From Eledone cirrhosa (lineage: Eukaryota; Mollusca; Cephalopoda; Octopoda; Eledonidae), in the NCBI GenBank assembly GCA_964016885.1, contig OZ024743.1, forward strand, positions 18,336,372 to 18,400,371: a DNA stretch of 64,000 nt, read 5' to 3'. A program made the translations under genes and the position numbers. This document shows positions 12,805 through 22,862 of this stretch, one piece after another; position 1 is the first letter of the stretch; every line of letters begins with the position of its first letter. The notes under the pieces are model-generated. The model had not been told where the DNA came from. It searched no databases and saw only the letters and a list, made by a program, of their open reading frames with translations.

Positions 12805-13322
12805 CACTTGTCTTAATAGGCATTTGAACTTTCAATAGGCTGCAGTACGCACACACATCCCTGCTAACCATTATCACAACAACGAACACTTTACTACTAC
12901 TACACACACACACACACACACACATATTTGTTGTGAAAGAGTCATTTCTCAGTCAGCCGACACAAACATACATTTGGCGCAAAATCAATTTTTATATTCA
13001 CATGACCTCTACCGACCAATCAAAATTGTTTTGACCACAAGAATTTTTGCAACACGAATTAGCGCAAAACTTATTTTAATACCGCTGGAGCCACTGTTTT
13101 AACATAAAAACAGGTAGAAATCCCAAAACTAATCATATCAGAGCAAACATCACGGACGCTCTATCTCAAAATTATTTTTGAAAAGCATTAGAAATGCGCA
13201 ACCGGAAAACTTAAAACCAAAACTGAATACTAACCAATACAATTACTAATTCTCATTTATTCCTAATTAAACTATTTTTCACTGTGAACAATTTCTCAGG
13301 AGTTTCTATTCCGTTTACCAAT
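12440..13322 (-). repeat. 9-kb repeat family, copy 3 (inverted)
   Basis: Reverse complement of copies 1 and 2, from GGTATTATGTCAATACTATA near 12412 to the terminal CGGAATAG complement at 13318. The CA-rich and ACTACTAC segments of the other copies appear in mirror order. Confidence 0.85.
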
Positions 13323-13356
13323 ATATAATAACTTGTGTGTTACACCTCCATTCTTT

Positions 13357-13358
<2 letters not shown>

Positions 13359-13428
<70 letters not shown>

Positions 13429-13443
13429 TACATATATATATAT
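13359..13443. repeat. (TA)n microsatellite
   Basis: TA run with two CATA interruptions at the end. Confidence 0.97.
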
Positions 13444-13529
13444 CCCATTATGCCAAACCCATGACTTCCAAATACCTGATCCACCGAATCTCACCTATTT
13501 AATCATCACACTAAAATCAACATACTGAT

Positions 13530-14346
13530 TACGGATTACGGGTGATGAGGAACGTGTCCCGCATGTGCAACCCCAAAGAATTAGAGAGACACATACAACA
13601 CTCCATCCACCGTATGCAGTTCTCTGGCTACAATCAGAGAGATAAAATCACGGTGTGTAGAGGAGCCAGAACAAAATGGGCAAAAAGGGTAAAAAATGAT
13701 ACAAATGGGATCTCCCCCTTGTATAGGAACACATTTTGGAATAGAATAGAAAGAACTAGGAATAAGGTTAATAAAATAAACTCATGGTATGATAGCAATA
13801 AATACCAGAGTGTAATGTTGATCAATACAACCCCTAGAGGTGAACTAGCTTACAAATTTAGAAGGGCCCTAGATAAACTTAAACTAAATATTAAGATAGT
13901 GGAAAGACCAGGTACCTCCATAAACACACTAATTAGTAATACATACCCTTTTCAAAGTCCTCTCTGTATAGATAGGAAATGTATAATCTGTAAGCTAAGC
14001 CCCCATACTAGCTGTAAAACTGGAAGCATAGTATATAGCATAAGATGCACTTAGGGACAATGTAAAAATGAGAATATAATGTACATAGGTAAGACAGCTC
14101 GTAGCATAGGAGAACGATTAAATGAACACTGGCGAGAATTCTAAGATAGAAAAGACTCATCAATACTCCACCAACATGCTAAACTAGAACATAAGGGCAA
14201 ATTAGAGAACATAGAGATAAAAATAGAATTTACACACGGAAAAGAAGCAATGTTTAGACACATCACAGAGGCAATAAATATAAAGGAACACCAACCAAAT
14301 TTAAATAGAAAACATGAATGGAATAGCAACCTCACAACTTATAATT
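13530..14346 (+). pseudogene. Penelope-like element (family N), C-terminal half
   Basis: The frame from 13542 encodes RT thumb and linker sequence (SYNQRD-type segment, WNRIERTRNKVNKINSWYD, GELAYKFRRALDKLKLNIK, ERPGTSINTLISNTYPFQ), then the cysteine cluster CIDRKCIICKLSPHTSC and the GIY-YIG start IVYSIRCT. TAG at 14052 and TAA at 14142 interrupt it, but the frame resumes with MYIGKTARSIGERLNEHWRE and runs to the natural stop near 14346. It is closely related to the open copy at 25666-26264, where the same stops are absent. The RT palm is missing. Confidence 0.85.
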
Positions 14347-14542
14347 AAGTAAAAAATGAAAATACACTCCCATAGAACAAACAACTAACTTGTAACATGT
14401 ATATAAACAAACAAATAAACAAATAAAAACGCACACAGACACCCGGATGTAACACCTTCGCAAACTAAGCACACAACACACACAAAAACAATATGGCGTA
14501 GGACAAAAAAAGGAGAGGCACAAAACAAAGAAAGACATCCCC

Positions 14543-14586
14543 AGTCATTGAAGAGGACACATTATGTGTGACGAAAGAACTTTGAC
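14543..14586 (+). ncRNA. Hammerhead motif in the PLE 3' region, family N
   Basis: Lies about 200 bp after the PLE stop codon. Stem I GTCA (14544-14547) pairs with TGAC (14583-14586). The core TTGAAGA (C3 changed to T) is at 14548-14554, followed by stem II with ACACA/TGTGT and a G-C pair at 10.1/11.1, then GAAA (14573-14576). Stem III is minimal (AG/CT). The related copy at 25286-25328 has C3 intact but G8 changed. The ancestor therefore probably had the full CTGAAGA core. Confidence 0.5.
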
Positions 14587-14654
14587 AATATATGAACAAC
14601 CTACCGGTTGTGGAACCAACCAACCAAACGGAGGTTTATAATAAATTGAAGTGA

Positions 14655-14705
14655 ACTCAGTTGGTGCGTGTGTTTCCTATTGGTAACAAGACCATCGCAA
14701 AGTAG

Positions 14706-14708
<3 letters not shown>
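14655..14708 (+). repeat. PLE family N terminal motif, copy 1
   Basis: TTGGTGCGTGTGTTTC, then TATTGGTAACAAGACC and AGTAGAACAATA, abutting a TA tract. Recurs at 26318-26375 (+), 25135-25185 (-), 16681-16718 (-) and 33545-33606 (-). It marks the outer end of this PLE family. Confidence 0.7.

Positions 14709-14752
<44 letters not shown>
14709..14752. repeat. (TA)n microsatellite
   Basis: Pure TA run directly at the end of the PLE terminal motif. Confidence 0.97.
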
Positions 14753-14755
<3 letters not shown>

Positions 14756-15172
14756 TAACACGTGAAATAACACGTGTCAACTAAATATAAGATTCGCTGC
14801 TGTTAGCGTAAAAATTTAGCATCTCGCCCCGTTCTTTGGTAGAACGAAAACCTGTTGATGAATTGATTCCTCTGTTCGATAATGAATACCACGAGCTTGC
14901 CAGTTACGTAGGTCTGATATTTGATTCCGGATTCAAACACTTTAAACGTATAACCTTTCATGTCCAGGTGTATTTTTTCTCAACTTGTTAGTTCTTTCGT
15001 TACTTTGGTATTGTGTGTTCGATTTTGGCTACCACAATGTTCAATTTGTCAAGCTATTTAAACGTATGTTATTACTCTAAGGACCTACCTTGTCGAGAGC
15101 TTTGATAACTCATTCATATAGTAGGTCAAATTTGCTTGCACATCGCCAAAGATTCGATTTTACTAACCATCC

Positions 15173-15173
<1 letters not shown>

Positions 15174-15216
<43 letters not shown>

Positions 15217-15218
15217 AG
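15174..15218. repeat. (TA)n-(TG) microsatellite
   Basis: TA run followed by five TG units. Confidence 0.95.
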
Positions 15219-15337
15219 GAGGTGAGTTTTATTGTAGCACAATAAAGCAAGGCAAATACCGATAAGTAGCACTCTACAGTTTGTAGGACTGGAGTATAAA
15301 TAATATAAGATCAAAAGATTGTTAAAAGAGTTCCAAG

Positions 15338-15398
15338 TATTTTATTATGCGCATTTCAAAAACTAATGATGATATCTGCTTTTTCATCAGATAAAATA
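15338..15398 (-). ncRNA. Type I hammerhead ribozyme, family A copy 1
   Basis: Minus strand from 15398: stem I TATTTTAT, core CTGATGA (15390-15384), stem II AAAAGC/GTTTTT with a 14-nt loop, GAAA (15357-15354), stem III TGCGCA palindrome, then U-A before predicted cleavage (15347-15346), then ATAAAATA closing an 8-bp perfect stem I. All invariant positions match the consensus. Pair 10.1/11.1 is A-U rather than the usual G-C. Confidence 0.75.
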
Positions 15399-15875
15399 GG
15401 GTTACATGATATGAAGCTTAAAACACACTTCGGAATAGTGCAGTTTTAAATCAACGTATGAAAAATAATTTAAGATTGATGTATGAGATTGTATCAATAT
15501 ACAAACCTTAATTTAATATTATTCTTAATCCCTTTTTCTATTCATGCATAAACCTCATTAACTTTTAATTTCAAATTCTTTTAAATTATCTATTATCTTC
15601 CAACGGCTTTTAACTTCTCTCTGTGGGACAATATATATTTTTTCTCAGTTGTAAAGGCTATCTCTCTCTCTCTATCACCCATATCTCCTCCTCTCTCATC
15701 CTTCCCTCTCATACTTAACCCCCACCATTCTTTACTCCCATCTCCTCCTCTTCCTTATCTTTTCCAACCCCCTCCATTTTTCCGAATCTCATACATCAAT
15801 CTTAAATTATTTTTCGCATGTTGATTTAAAACTGCACTACTCACAAGTGTTTTTTAAGCTTCATATCATTATCCC

Positions 15876-15946
15876 TATTTTATCTGATGAAAACGCAGAT
15901 ATCATCCCATGATGATATTTGTTTTTGAAATGCGCATAATAAAATA
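15876..15946 (+). ncRNA. Type I hammerhead ribozyme, family A copy 2
   Basis: Stem I TATTTTAT (15876-15883) pairs perfectly with ATAAAATA (15939-15946). The core CTGATGA is at 15884-15890. Stem II pairs 15891-15906 with 15911-15926 (15 of 16 positions, two G-U), capped by CCAT. GAAA is at 15927-15930. Stem III TGCGCA is a loopless palindrome, as in PLE and retrozyme hammerheads that act as dimers. U15937 and A15938 sit at the predicted cleavage site. This is the best ribozyme in the window. Confidence 0.8.
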
Positions 15947-15974
15947 CTTGGAACTTTTTAAACCATATTTTGAT

Positions 15975-16025
<51 letters not shown>
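15975..16025. repeat. (TA)n microsatellite
   Basis: TA run bounding the right hammerhead arm on one side and family P copy 2 on the other. Confidence 0.97.
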
Positions 16026-16290
16026 GAAAAAATGGGGAGAAGAATACTGCAGGTTGCACATGGATAACATGTTATAAAATGAGTCGCTCATCAGTGATTT
16101 GCCAAACGATCATAGATATTTCATTGCATTAAAAATCATATACCTCACGTTGGTGCAATAATAACTAAATTAAGTTATTAGGACAATTAAAACGCGTAAA
16201 GCGAGTGAAACAAGTAAACAACAAAGAGGGAAGCTAACCGTAGATAGGAAGGGCACAAGCTAGATAGTTATTCTGAAAGCATAAGCTGGG
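16021..16290 (-). repeat. Family P interspersed repeat, copy 2
   Basis: 16021-16149 is nearly identical to 16551-16679. 16085-16190 matches the left arm and centre of the palindrome at 8497-8787, including the TCATCAG (minus CTGATGA) box at 16088-16094 and the AATAACTAAAATAAG-like segment. Confidence 0.75.
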
Positions 16291-16550
16291 TGAATATATG
16301 AGCGCGTAGAAAAAAAAACTTTCGAGATGAATCCAAATGTAAGAAAGAAGGAAATTGTATTCGTCGCGAACGGGCTGAAGTGAGAAGGGGAGAAACAGTG
16401 AGTGAGTTAGTGGAAGTGTGAGAAAGAGGTCAGTAGAGAGAAAGTGTTAACTGACATGACAGAGGGGGCGAAAGAAAGTAAGAGAAACAGAGAGAACGAG
16501 GGAGCAGTAAGAGAGAGAGAGAGAAAAACAGAATTGCAGTTTAGGTAAAT

Positions 16551-16718
16551 ATATGTGAAAAAATGGGGAGAAGAATACTGCAGGTTGCACATGGATAACA
16601 TGTTATAAAATGAGTCCCTCATCAGTGATTTGCCAACGACCATAGATATTTCATTGCATTAAAAATCATATACCTCAGGTTATACTTTGGGAGGGACATG
16701 TTGCCAATAAGAAACGTA
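16551..16718 (-). repeat. Family P copy 3 fused to a PLE terminal motif
   Basis: Repeats 16021-16149 to within a few bases, then switches at 16680 into the family N PLE terminal motif (ACTTTGGGAGGGACATGTTG), which ends in TA repeats. Confidence 0.75.
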
Positions 16719-16719
16719 T

Positions 16720-17840
16720 ATATATATATATATATAAATATATATATATATTCGACCCAGCAACCCCACAATTAGAACAGAACTACCTGGATTTTAACGT
16801 ACGGAATACATACCATCACACCGCTATTAGCTGCCAACGGAATGGTCACTGGATCATAAATCTCTTAACATCTCTGTCACCCTCTCGCCCTGAATCCACA
16901 TCAACCCCACTAAGACAAGACAATCAGCAAAACATTTACCACACAAACATATCAAAAACCCCCATTCACCATCCATTTCGCCGTTGAGTAGCTCCCACTT
17001 AATTTATAATTTATTACTTTTTCTTTTATCTTTCATTTGTTACCACCTCAGATTCTCTACACGTATCTATGTTTGTTTCGAATATGGCTTTTCATGTTAG
17101 CACTCCATCCACCCAAGCATCCTTATACAGGCACTTACTCACCACCACCACTATTATCAACTATCGTATTCTGTACTTATATGATTTTATTTATGTTTAT
17201 TTATTTATATTTTTTATTATTTTTACTTTATTTTCTTACTTTTTTAATGTATCTTTATATTTCATCTTTTATTTCTCATTTTCTTTTTCTAATAGGATTA
17301 TATCGATAAACGTTTCAAAAATAAATGGAACATTGACAAATAAATGTTCACTGTATACTAAAGATATCTTATGTTTTAATAGATACACGTTATTTTTTCC
17401 AACATTCCTTTGTATATTACATTTAAGTTCTACTTTGTAGTAAATTAGATGGATATTATATTATATAATCATTAATGTTTGTCAATTGGCAGCACTTGTG
17501 TTTTTATATAGAGATAGATAGAAAAGATCATAAGTAGGTAAGAATACAAAAATATATCGTTATGTATACATAGATGGAACTCCGATAAATTAGACGATGT
17601 ATGAATGTCAATTCCCTTTCTGAAAAATACGCGGAATGTGTGCATTTGACAGACACATGCAAATATGAAGTAATTCTCTAGAAAATTACATGTGACACAT
17701 TGCGGGGACAAGACTGGCCCATTCAATTACATATGCAGTCACCCTTCTATTCTTAAGCCAATATCACTGACTCGTTTTGGTTGGAGCCCCAGCTATAGTA
17801 AACACTTCCCAAAGACGTGTGCGTATATATATACATACAT
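16720..17840. other. AT-rich sequence, no gene recognised
   Basis: Includes a TTTATTT-rich stretch at 17180-17300 that opens phenylalanine-rich frames. I see no family signature, splice structure or conserved repeat. Confidence 0.5.
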
Positions 17841-17952
17841 ATATTCTAATTTTCAATTTCTGCTTGACCGGCAGCCGCTCTGTATAATCGGTTCCTGATT
17901 ATTTACTAGAATTCTATAAGAACAAAACATCCATGATATCAGCAGACAGGAG

Positions 17953-18013
17953 GAGTAGTTGGCTTTGATAAGCATCAATAAATGCGAAACAAGGCCTTGT
18001 CAGCTTTATCTCC
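17953..18013 (+). ncRNA. Hammerhead-like motif, family C copy 1
   Basis: Stem I has two parts, GGCT/AGCT next to the core and GAGG/CTCC farther out, separated by an internal loop. The core is TTGATAA (17965-17971), deviating from CUGAUGA at C3 and G8. Stem II is GCAT/ATGC with loop CAATAA, GAAA is at 17986-17989, and stem III CAAGGCCTTG is a perfect palindrome. UC (18000-18001) is the expected cleavage site. The architecture is complete, but two core changes predict weak or no activity unless they are tolerated. Confidence 0.5.
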
Positions 18014-18272
18014 CCCTGTTTGCTGAAATTAAAGTAAGTGAGTCTGTCACTACTCTAAAACAATAGCATAAGGTCTTCGAAATGCTTTTAATTAAGCATA
18101 CAGTGTATTGCAAAATACACTATATATACATTCATATATATATAGCTATTTCAGAGCACCAATTCTAATTTTCAATTTCTGCTTGACCGGCGAGCCGCTC
18201 TGTATAATCAGTTCCTGATTATTTACTAGAATTCTATAAGAAGCAAACATCCATGATTTCACCAGACAGGAG

Positions 18273-18333
18273 GAGTAGTTGGCTTTGATAAGCATAAAAA
18301 AATGCGAAACAAGGCCTTGTCAGCTTTATCTCC
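18273..18333 (+). ncRNA. Hammerhead-like motif, family C copy 2
   Basis: Same as copy 1 with the stem II loop changed to AAAAAA while GCAT/ATGC is kept. Core TTGATAA, GAAA (18306-18309), stem III CAAGGCCTTG and UC (18320-18321) are conserved. The predicted cut lies 320 nt from the first. Confidence 0.5.
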
Positions 18334-18528
18334 TCTTGTTTGTTGAAATTAAAGTAAGTGAGTATGTCACTACTCTAAAACAATAGCATAAGGTCTTCGA
18401 AATGCTTTTAATTAAGCATACAGTGTATTGCAAAATACACTATATATACATTCATATATATATAGCTATTTCAGAGCACCAATTCTAATATATATATACA
18501 TACATATATGCATATATATATATATATA

Positions 18529-18680
18529 TTTATTAAAATAACAGATTAAAGTTTAAGCAAAGAATCGCTGCTTTCACCCTTAACGGAATCTTCTGAAACT
18601 GATCTTCTTCAGAGGATCCAGTTAAGGGTGAATGCAGCGATTCTTTGCTTAAACTTTAATCTGTTATTTTAATAAATATT
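18529..18680. repeat. Near-perfect palindrome containing hammerhead-like motif
   Basis: Arms of about 69 nt (18529-18597 and 18608-18680) flank about 10 nt. The arm sequence matches 3256-3320. Confidence 0.85.
18550..18600 (-). ncRNA. Hammerhead-like motif, family D copy 2
   Basis: Minus strand: stem I AGTTT/AAACT (5 bp perfect), core CAGAAGA (18595-18589; U4 changed to A), stem II TCC/GGG with a U-U at its base, GAAA (18575-18572), stem III AGCA/TGCT. The mirror arm at 18610-18670 has GAAT instead of GAAA and no stem I partner. Confidence 0.45.
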
Positions 18681-18689
18681 TACTCTACG

Positions 18690-18765
18690 GTTATTATATA
18701 TTGGATATATATTTATCCTTATCGAGCCGTCTTTGGATTTTAGTCTTCACATTTATTATTATTAC
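18690..18765 (-). pseudogene. Short PLE RT fragment
   Basis: The minus-strand frame KIQRRLDKDKYISNI matches the start of the PLE at 6960 (IQRGLDKDEYISNI), including the flanking ATTATTATTACTATA. A remnant of the same PLE family. Confidence 0.6.
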
Positions 18766-18771
18766 TATATA

Positions 18772-19114
<343 letters not shown>

Positions 19115-19172
19115 CAGGTTTAGCAAAGTTTAAAAATAATTTTTTAAAAATTAACTTTACTCACTATGGTTA

Positions 19173-19255
19173 CCTTTACCGGTCGGTTTCGAGTCTCAAA
19201 AATAAACGGACAGTCCATACGCCATCCGTTGCAAAGTTAAACTCTCGTTAGAAGG
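19173..19255 (-). ncRNA. Hammerhead-like motif, family E copy 1
   Basis: Minus strand: stem I CCTT/AAGG, core CTAACGA (19251-19245; G5 changed to A), stem II GAGT/ACTC with a G-C pair at 10.1/11.1, GAAA (19190-19187), stem III CCGACCGG, then U-A at 19178-19177. Copy 2 preserves the core that is damaged here. Confidence 0.5.
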
Positions 19256-19654
19256 ATCTTTTCACTCGGAGAATAGAAATTTCCCGAGTTCAAATTACGA
19301 ACTGGCGCTATTCAAAATTGTTCCCGAGATGAGAATAAATGGTGTGGGAGCAATTCCTTCAAGTGCCGTGTGTAAAGAAAGAAGGAAAGGCAGGGAGGTC
19401 AGTTTACTACCACTATAACTAGCAGCAGTCAGAACGACCAAATTTGTTCTCGACCAAGAGGAGATTAATAATAAAGTATATATATCCCTACACGCACAAT
19501 GCGCTTAGAGAAACATGTATTGTCCAACCATATTCCAATGTGGTTTAATGGCAGGTTAATAAATTAACGAGCCAGAACATATATAATCAGGTTTAGCAAA
19601 TAAGAAAAAGTTTCAAAATAAATTTTTAAAAATTAACTTTACTCACTATGGTTA

Positions 19655-19739
19655 CTTTTACCGAATCGGTTTCGAGTTTCAAAATATAAACGGACAGTCC
19701 ATACGGCATCCGTTGCAAAGATAAACTCTCTTCAGAAGG
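19655..19739 (-). ncRNA. Hammerhead-like motif, family E copy 2
   Basis: Minus strand: core CTGAAGA (19735-19729, consensus), stem II GAGTTT/AAACTC (6 bp, canonical 10.1/11.1 pair), GAAA (19673-19670), stem III CCGATTCGG, U-A at 19660-19659. Stem I CCTT/AAAG has one mismatch that is intact in copy 1. Confidence 0.55.
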
Positions 19740-19799
19740 ATCTTTTTACTCGGAGAATATAAAATTCCCGAGTTCAAATTACCTAACTTAATAGCACCA

Positions 19800-22700
19800 C
19801 CTGGCAAAATCTTAAAAATAAGTGTTTGGGCACCATGGCCGACTCTAGCAGAGAATTATTGTTTACGGAGGCATATCCGGGTGTAGGAGGCTTATCCAGG
19901 ATACCTTGCAGGATTTATCCAAAGACTTCTTGAACTTGATGGGGTCTGTCTCTGCTTTGATGTGTTTTGGTTTGGTGTACTGTTAAAGAGTGCAGGACCA
20001 ATTGAGGTGAAATAATTGTGCCGTATTGTTGTTATGTGATGTGAGTGGGATTTTTACCGTGGGCGGATAACACGGGGCCCAACCTTGTGTGTACACTAAA
20101 GGTGATGCCAACATCATTTGGGCTAAGCTGATGGAATATTTTCCACATCATACAGATAATATAGCGCTCACGGCGACGTTGAAGTGAATAGAGTTTGAGC
20201 TTTTGTAATTGACCCCAATAATCAAGGCCTGTCTTGCCAACTATCTTTTTTGTAATTGACCTTTGGTGTGCTTCGACTTTCATGATATTTTGTTTCGTGT
20301 GGGGTGACCACATTGCACAACATTATTCAAGGTGGTGTCGGGCAAAAGTGGAGAAAAGAAGGATAACAGTGTGGATATCTTTCGACTGGAAAGTTCTGAG
20401 AATCCAGGAACACATTCTGCGGGCCATATCAACTTTGCTGTCTATATGAGCGGTCCATATTATATTGTTGTCCACAATTACTCCCAGGTCTCTGATGTTA
20501 TTGGAAGCCACTAGAGTTTCACCCGAAGGAAAAGAGTGTGGTAGTTTCAGGGCATCCTTTTTTCCAAAGTGGATTAGTTCAAATTTATCCTCATTCAACA
20601 GCATATTATTCATCTCTGCCCATGGGATAACAGCCACCTCATCGATGACTCTTTGGAGCTTGGAATAATCTGCGAAGATTCTGATGTGGCTGTGTTTGAT
20701 GATGTCAGTAATGTCATTAATGTAGATGATGAAAGGAAGTGGGCCCAACACAGTGCCTTGTGGGACGCCACTGCTGACTTTGGCAGGGCTTGGATTTACT
20801 CCTTCGACTACAACATGCTAGGTTCTTCCTGTCCGGAAACATTTGATCCACTGTAGTAACCTTCCAGAGACACCAACATTGGATAGTTTTTTCAGTAGAA
20901 TCTTATGATCAACCCTGTCGAAGTCCTTGCTGAAATCAAGGTAGATGACATCAGTGTTGGAGCCCTCTCCCAAGGCTCTCAAAACATCGTCAAAGTGATG
21001 CAGGAGCTGCGTTAGGCAGTCCCTTCCATTACGGAACCAATGTTTGTTGGAGTTCAGCAGGCCGTTGTTTTCAAGAAAGTGGGTTATTCATGAACTCACC
21101 ACCCTCTCAAATGCCTTGATAATATGAGAGGTGAGTGAGATCGGACGGTAGTTCACTACAAGGGACTTATTTCCCTTTTTGAAGACTGGGACAACGGACT
21201 GGGACAGAAAGTTTTCAGGGATATAGCCAGTGTCCAGAGAGTTTCCTCCACAGATTAGCAAGAGGAGATGCAAGTTGGTGTCGACACACCTTCAGGTCAA
21301 AAGCAGGGAACTTGTCAGGGCCTACTGCTGAATTGTGTTTAATTTCGTTTATTGCCGCTGAGACATCAGGGGCGCCAAAGGTTATGTCTGATATAGTGTG
21401 TTGGGGATGAATATCACTGATAAGGCCCAGATCGGCCATATCAGGGTTGCTAAAACAGAGAAGTATTATTTCTGCAGTATCTTGCCCATGGATTTGGCAT
21501 TGTCCTGGAGTGTGCCATTTTCATCAACTAGGGGCCAACAGTGGAGAAGGTGACCTTGTGTTTTTTAGCGAATGAGAAGAACACTTTGGGGTTGAGTTTT
21601 GTTTTATCAATGGCCCACCTCTCTTCAGCTATTCTCTGGTTATTGATGATGGTCATCATGCATTGCTGGAGGTTATATTTGTTTGACTCAAGCAGGGTGA
21701 TACCCATTGACTGTGTGTGTTGCTGTTGGCAGTATTTTAGTGTTTTGATTTTTTTGTTTGTTCATTTTATTTTTCTTATAATTGTTTTTTCTGTTTTGGG
21801 GGATACTGTACTTCGTTTTGTTCACAGGTTTTGCTGGGGTGTGTTTTATACATATATTTGTGACAGTGTCTACAAAGATCTGCCAAGATGTTTTGATGTT
21901 GGTGGAAGTGTGTGCGTGTGTAAAAGTCCAGTCGACATGTGATAGTTCGTTCAAAATTGCATCCCAGTTGGCATTGTAGAGATCCATGTTATCAAAGGGG
22001 TGGGCTGGAGAGATGTCTCTGGGATTAGTTTTCGGCTGGTGGAATCTCAGGTTACAAAGAACCAATTCATGGTCTGAGAGAAGGGTTTTTTCCACTGTAA
22101 TGTATTGTGTTAGTGTGGTTACTAAACACTAGATCCATAATGTTCTTCTGATGCCTCGTTGGTGCAAGGACAAGTTGGGACAAGAAAAACTCATTCATGA
22201 AGTCAAGAAGTGACTCGACAGCCTCTTTGAGAGTGGTTGAGGCTGAGGAGCCTGGTTTCAAACTACATATAGACCTATCGACACAGGGTAGATTCAAGTC
22301 TCCCATCGAAAGTATGTTGCTAGAATGTCACTTTAATAAAGCATTTAATACTGTTGAGGCATTCTTTGAAACAGATTATGGGTGTTTGTGGTGGCCTATA
22401 GAGCCCAACTAATGTCAGGTCATTGGCTTTATTGTGCACAGTGACTGATTCACTGTATCCATTAGAGAGTGTAGTGTTGCCATCTGGCGTAAAGGAATCA
22501 TGCAGGAAAATGGCAGTTCCACCCTTCCTTCTGCCAACACGATCCGCACGGATGGTTGTGAAATTTCTCACTCTTACTTCGGCCTCCAAGTGGGAGTGTT
22601 AAGGTGGGTCTCAGTAAGAATGAAGAAGGGGGTGTGAAATGGATGGTTACCAACCTAATCCTCAATGAATTGGATTTTCCATTTCTGAGCATTGATGGAT
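19800..22700 (-). pseudogene. CR1-like LINE ORF2: AP endonuclease and reverse transcriptase
   Basis: Read from 22700 leftward. The endonuclease part shows TETHL, GGTAIFLHDSF, GLYRPPQTP, GDLNLPCVD with PTRHQKNIMDLVFSN, and the catalytic SDHELVLCNL. The RT follows: NSAVGPDKFPAF, VVPVFKKGNKSLVVNYRPIS, DVIYLDFSKDFDRVDH, SSGVPQGTVLGPLPFIIYIN, then FADYSKL at about 20660. The catalytic FADD is FADY, so the second Asp is lost. The C-terminal part (SITKKIVGKTGLDYWGQLQK, RRRERYIICMMWKI) is typical of the CR1/L2/Rex group. Several frameshifts and stops, such as those near 21670, 21275 and 20320, inactivate it. The exact clade within the CR1-like group is not resolved. Confidence 0.85.
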
Positions 22701-22862
22701 GGGCTGATACCTTGTGTATTGAGTAAGAATGTGGAGGCTAGTGTGGTGGCTGGTTTTGACTGTTACAGGGGGCTTGTTTTGTGATTGTGTTTTAGTGACA
22801 GCAAGGTTGGTTTTGGGTGATGGCTAACATGTTTTTCTCTATCCTCTTTGCCAGGTTCATGG

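Larger units (their letters stand above)
15302..15985. mobile_element. Inverted-repeat element with a hammerhead ribozyme in each arm
   Basis: The arms 15302-15495 and 15785-15985 are reverse complements (about 195 bp) around a CT-rich spacer of about 290 bp. No protein is encoded. Each arm carries a complete hammerhead core pointing outward (minus strand in the left arm, plus in the right). The right arm ends at a TA tract. It could be two inverted retrozyme copies or the inverted terminal repeats of a deleted PLE. Confidence 0.75.
17844..18489 (+). mobile_element. Tandem dimer of a 320-bp hammerhead repeat (retrozyme-like)
   Basis: Two head-to-tail copies (17844-18162 and 18163-18489) differ at about a dozen positions. 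Both start TTCTAATTTTCAATTTCTGC and end with TATTTCAGAGCACCAA. Each contains one hammerhead-shaped motif, so RNA from the array would be cut into a 320-nt monomer. No coding capacity. Monomer size, dimeric layout and a loopless stem III match described metazoan retrozymes. Confidence 0.7.

Noticed and set aside
16088..16094. CTGATGA on the minus strand in family P (also 16619-16625 and 8744-8750)
   Set aside because: No GAAA follows at a workable distance, and circularly permuted arrangements do not give a stem III. Kept as a repeat, not as a ribozyme.
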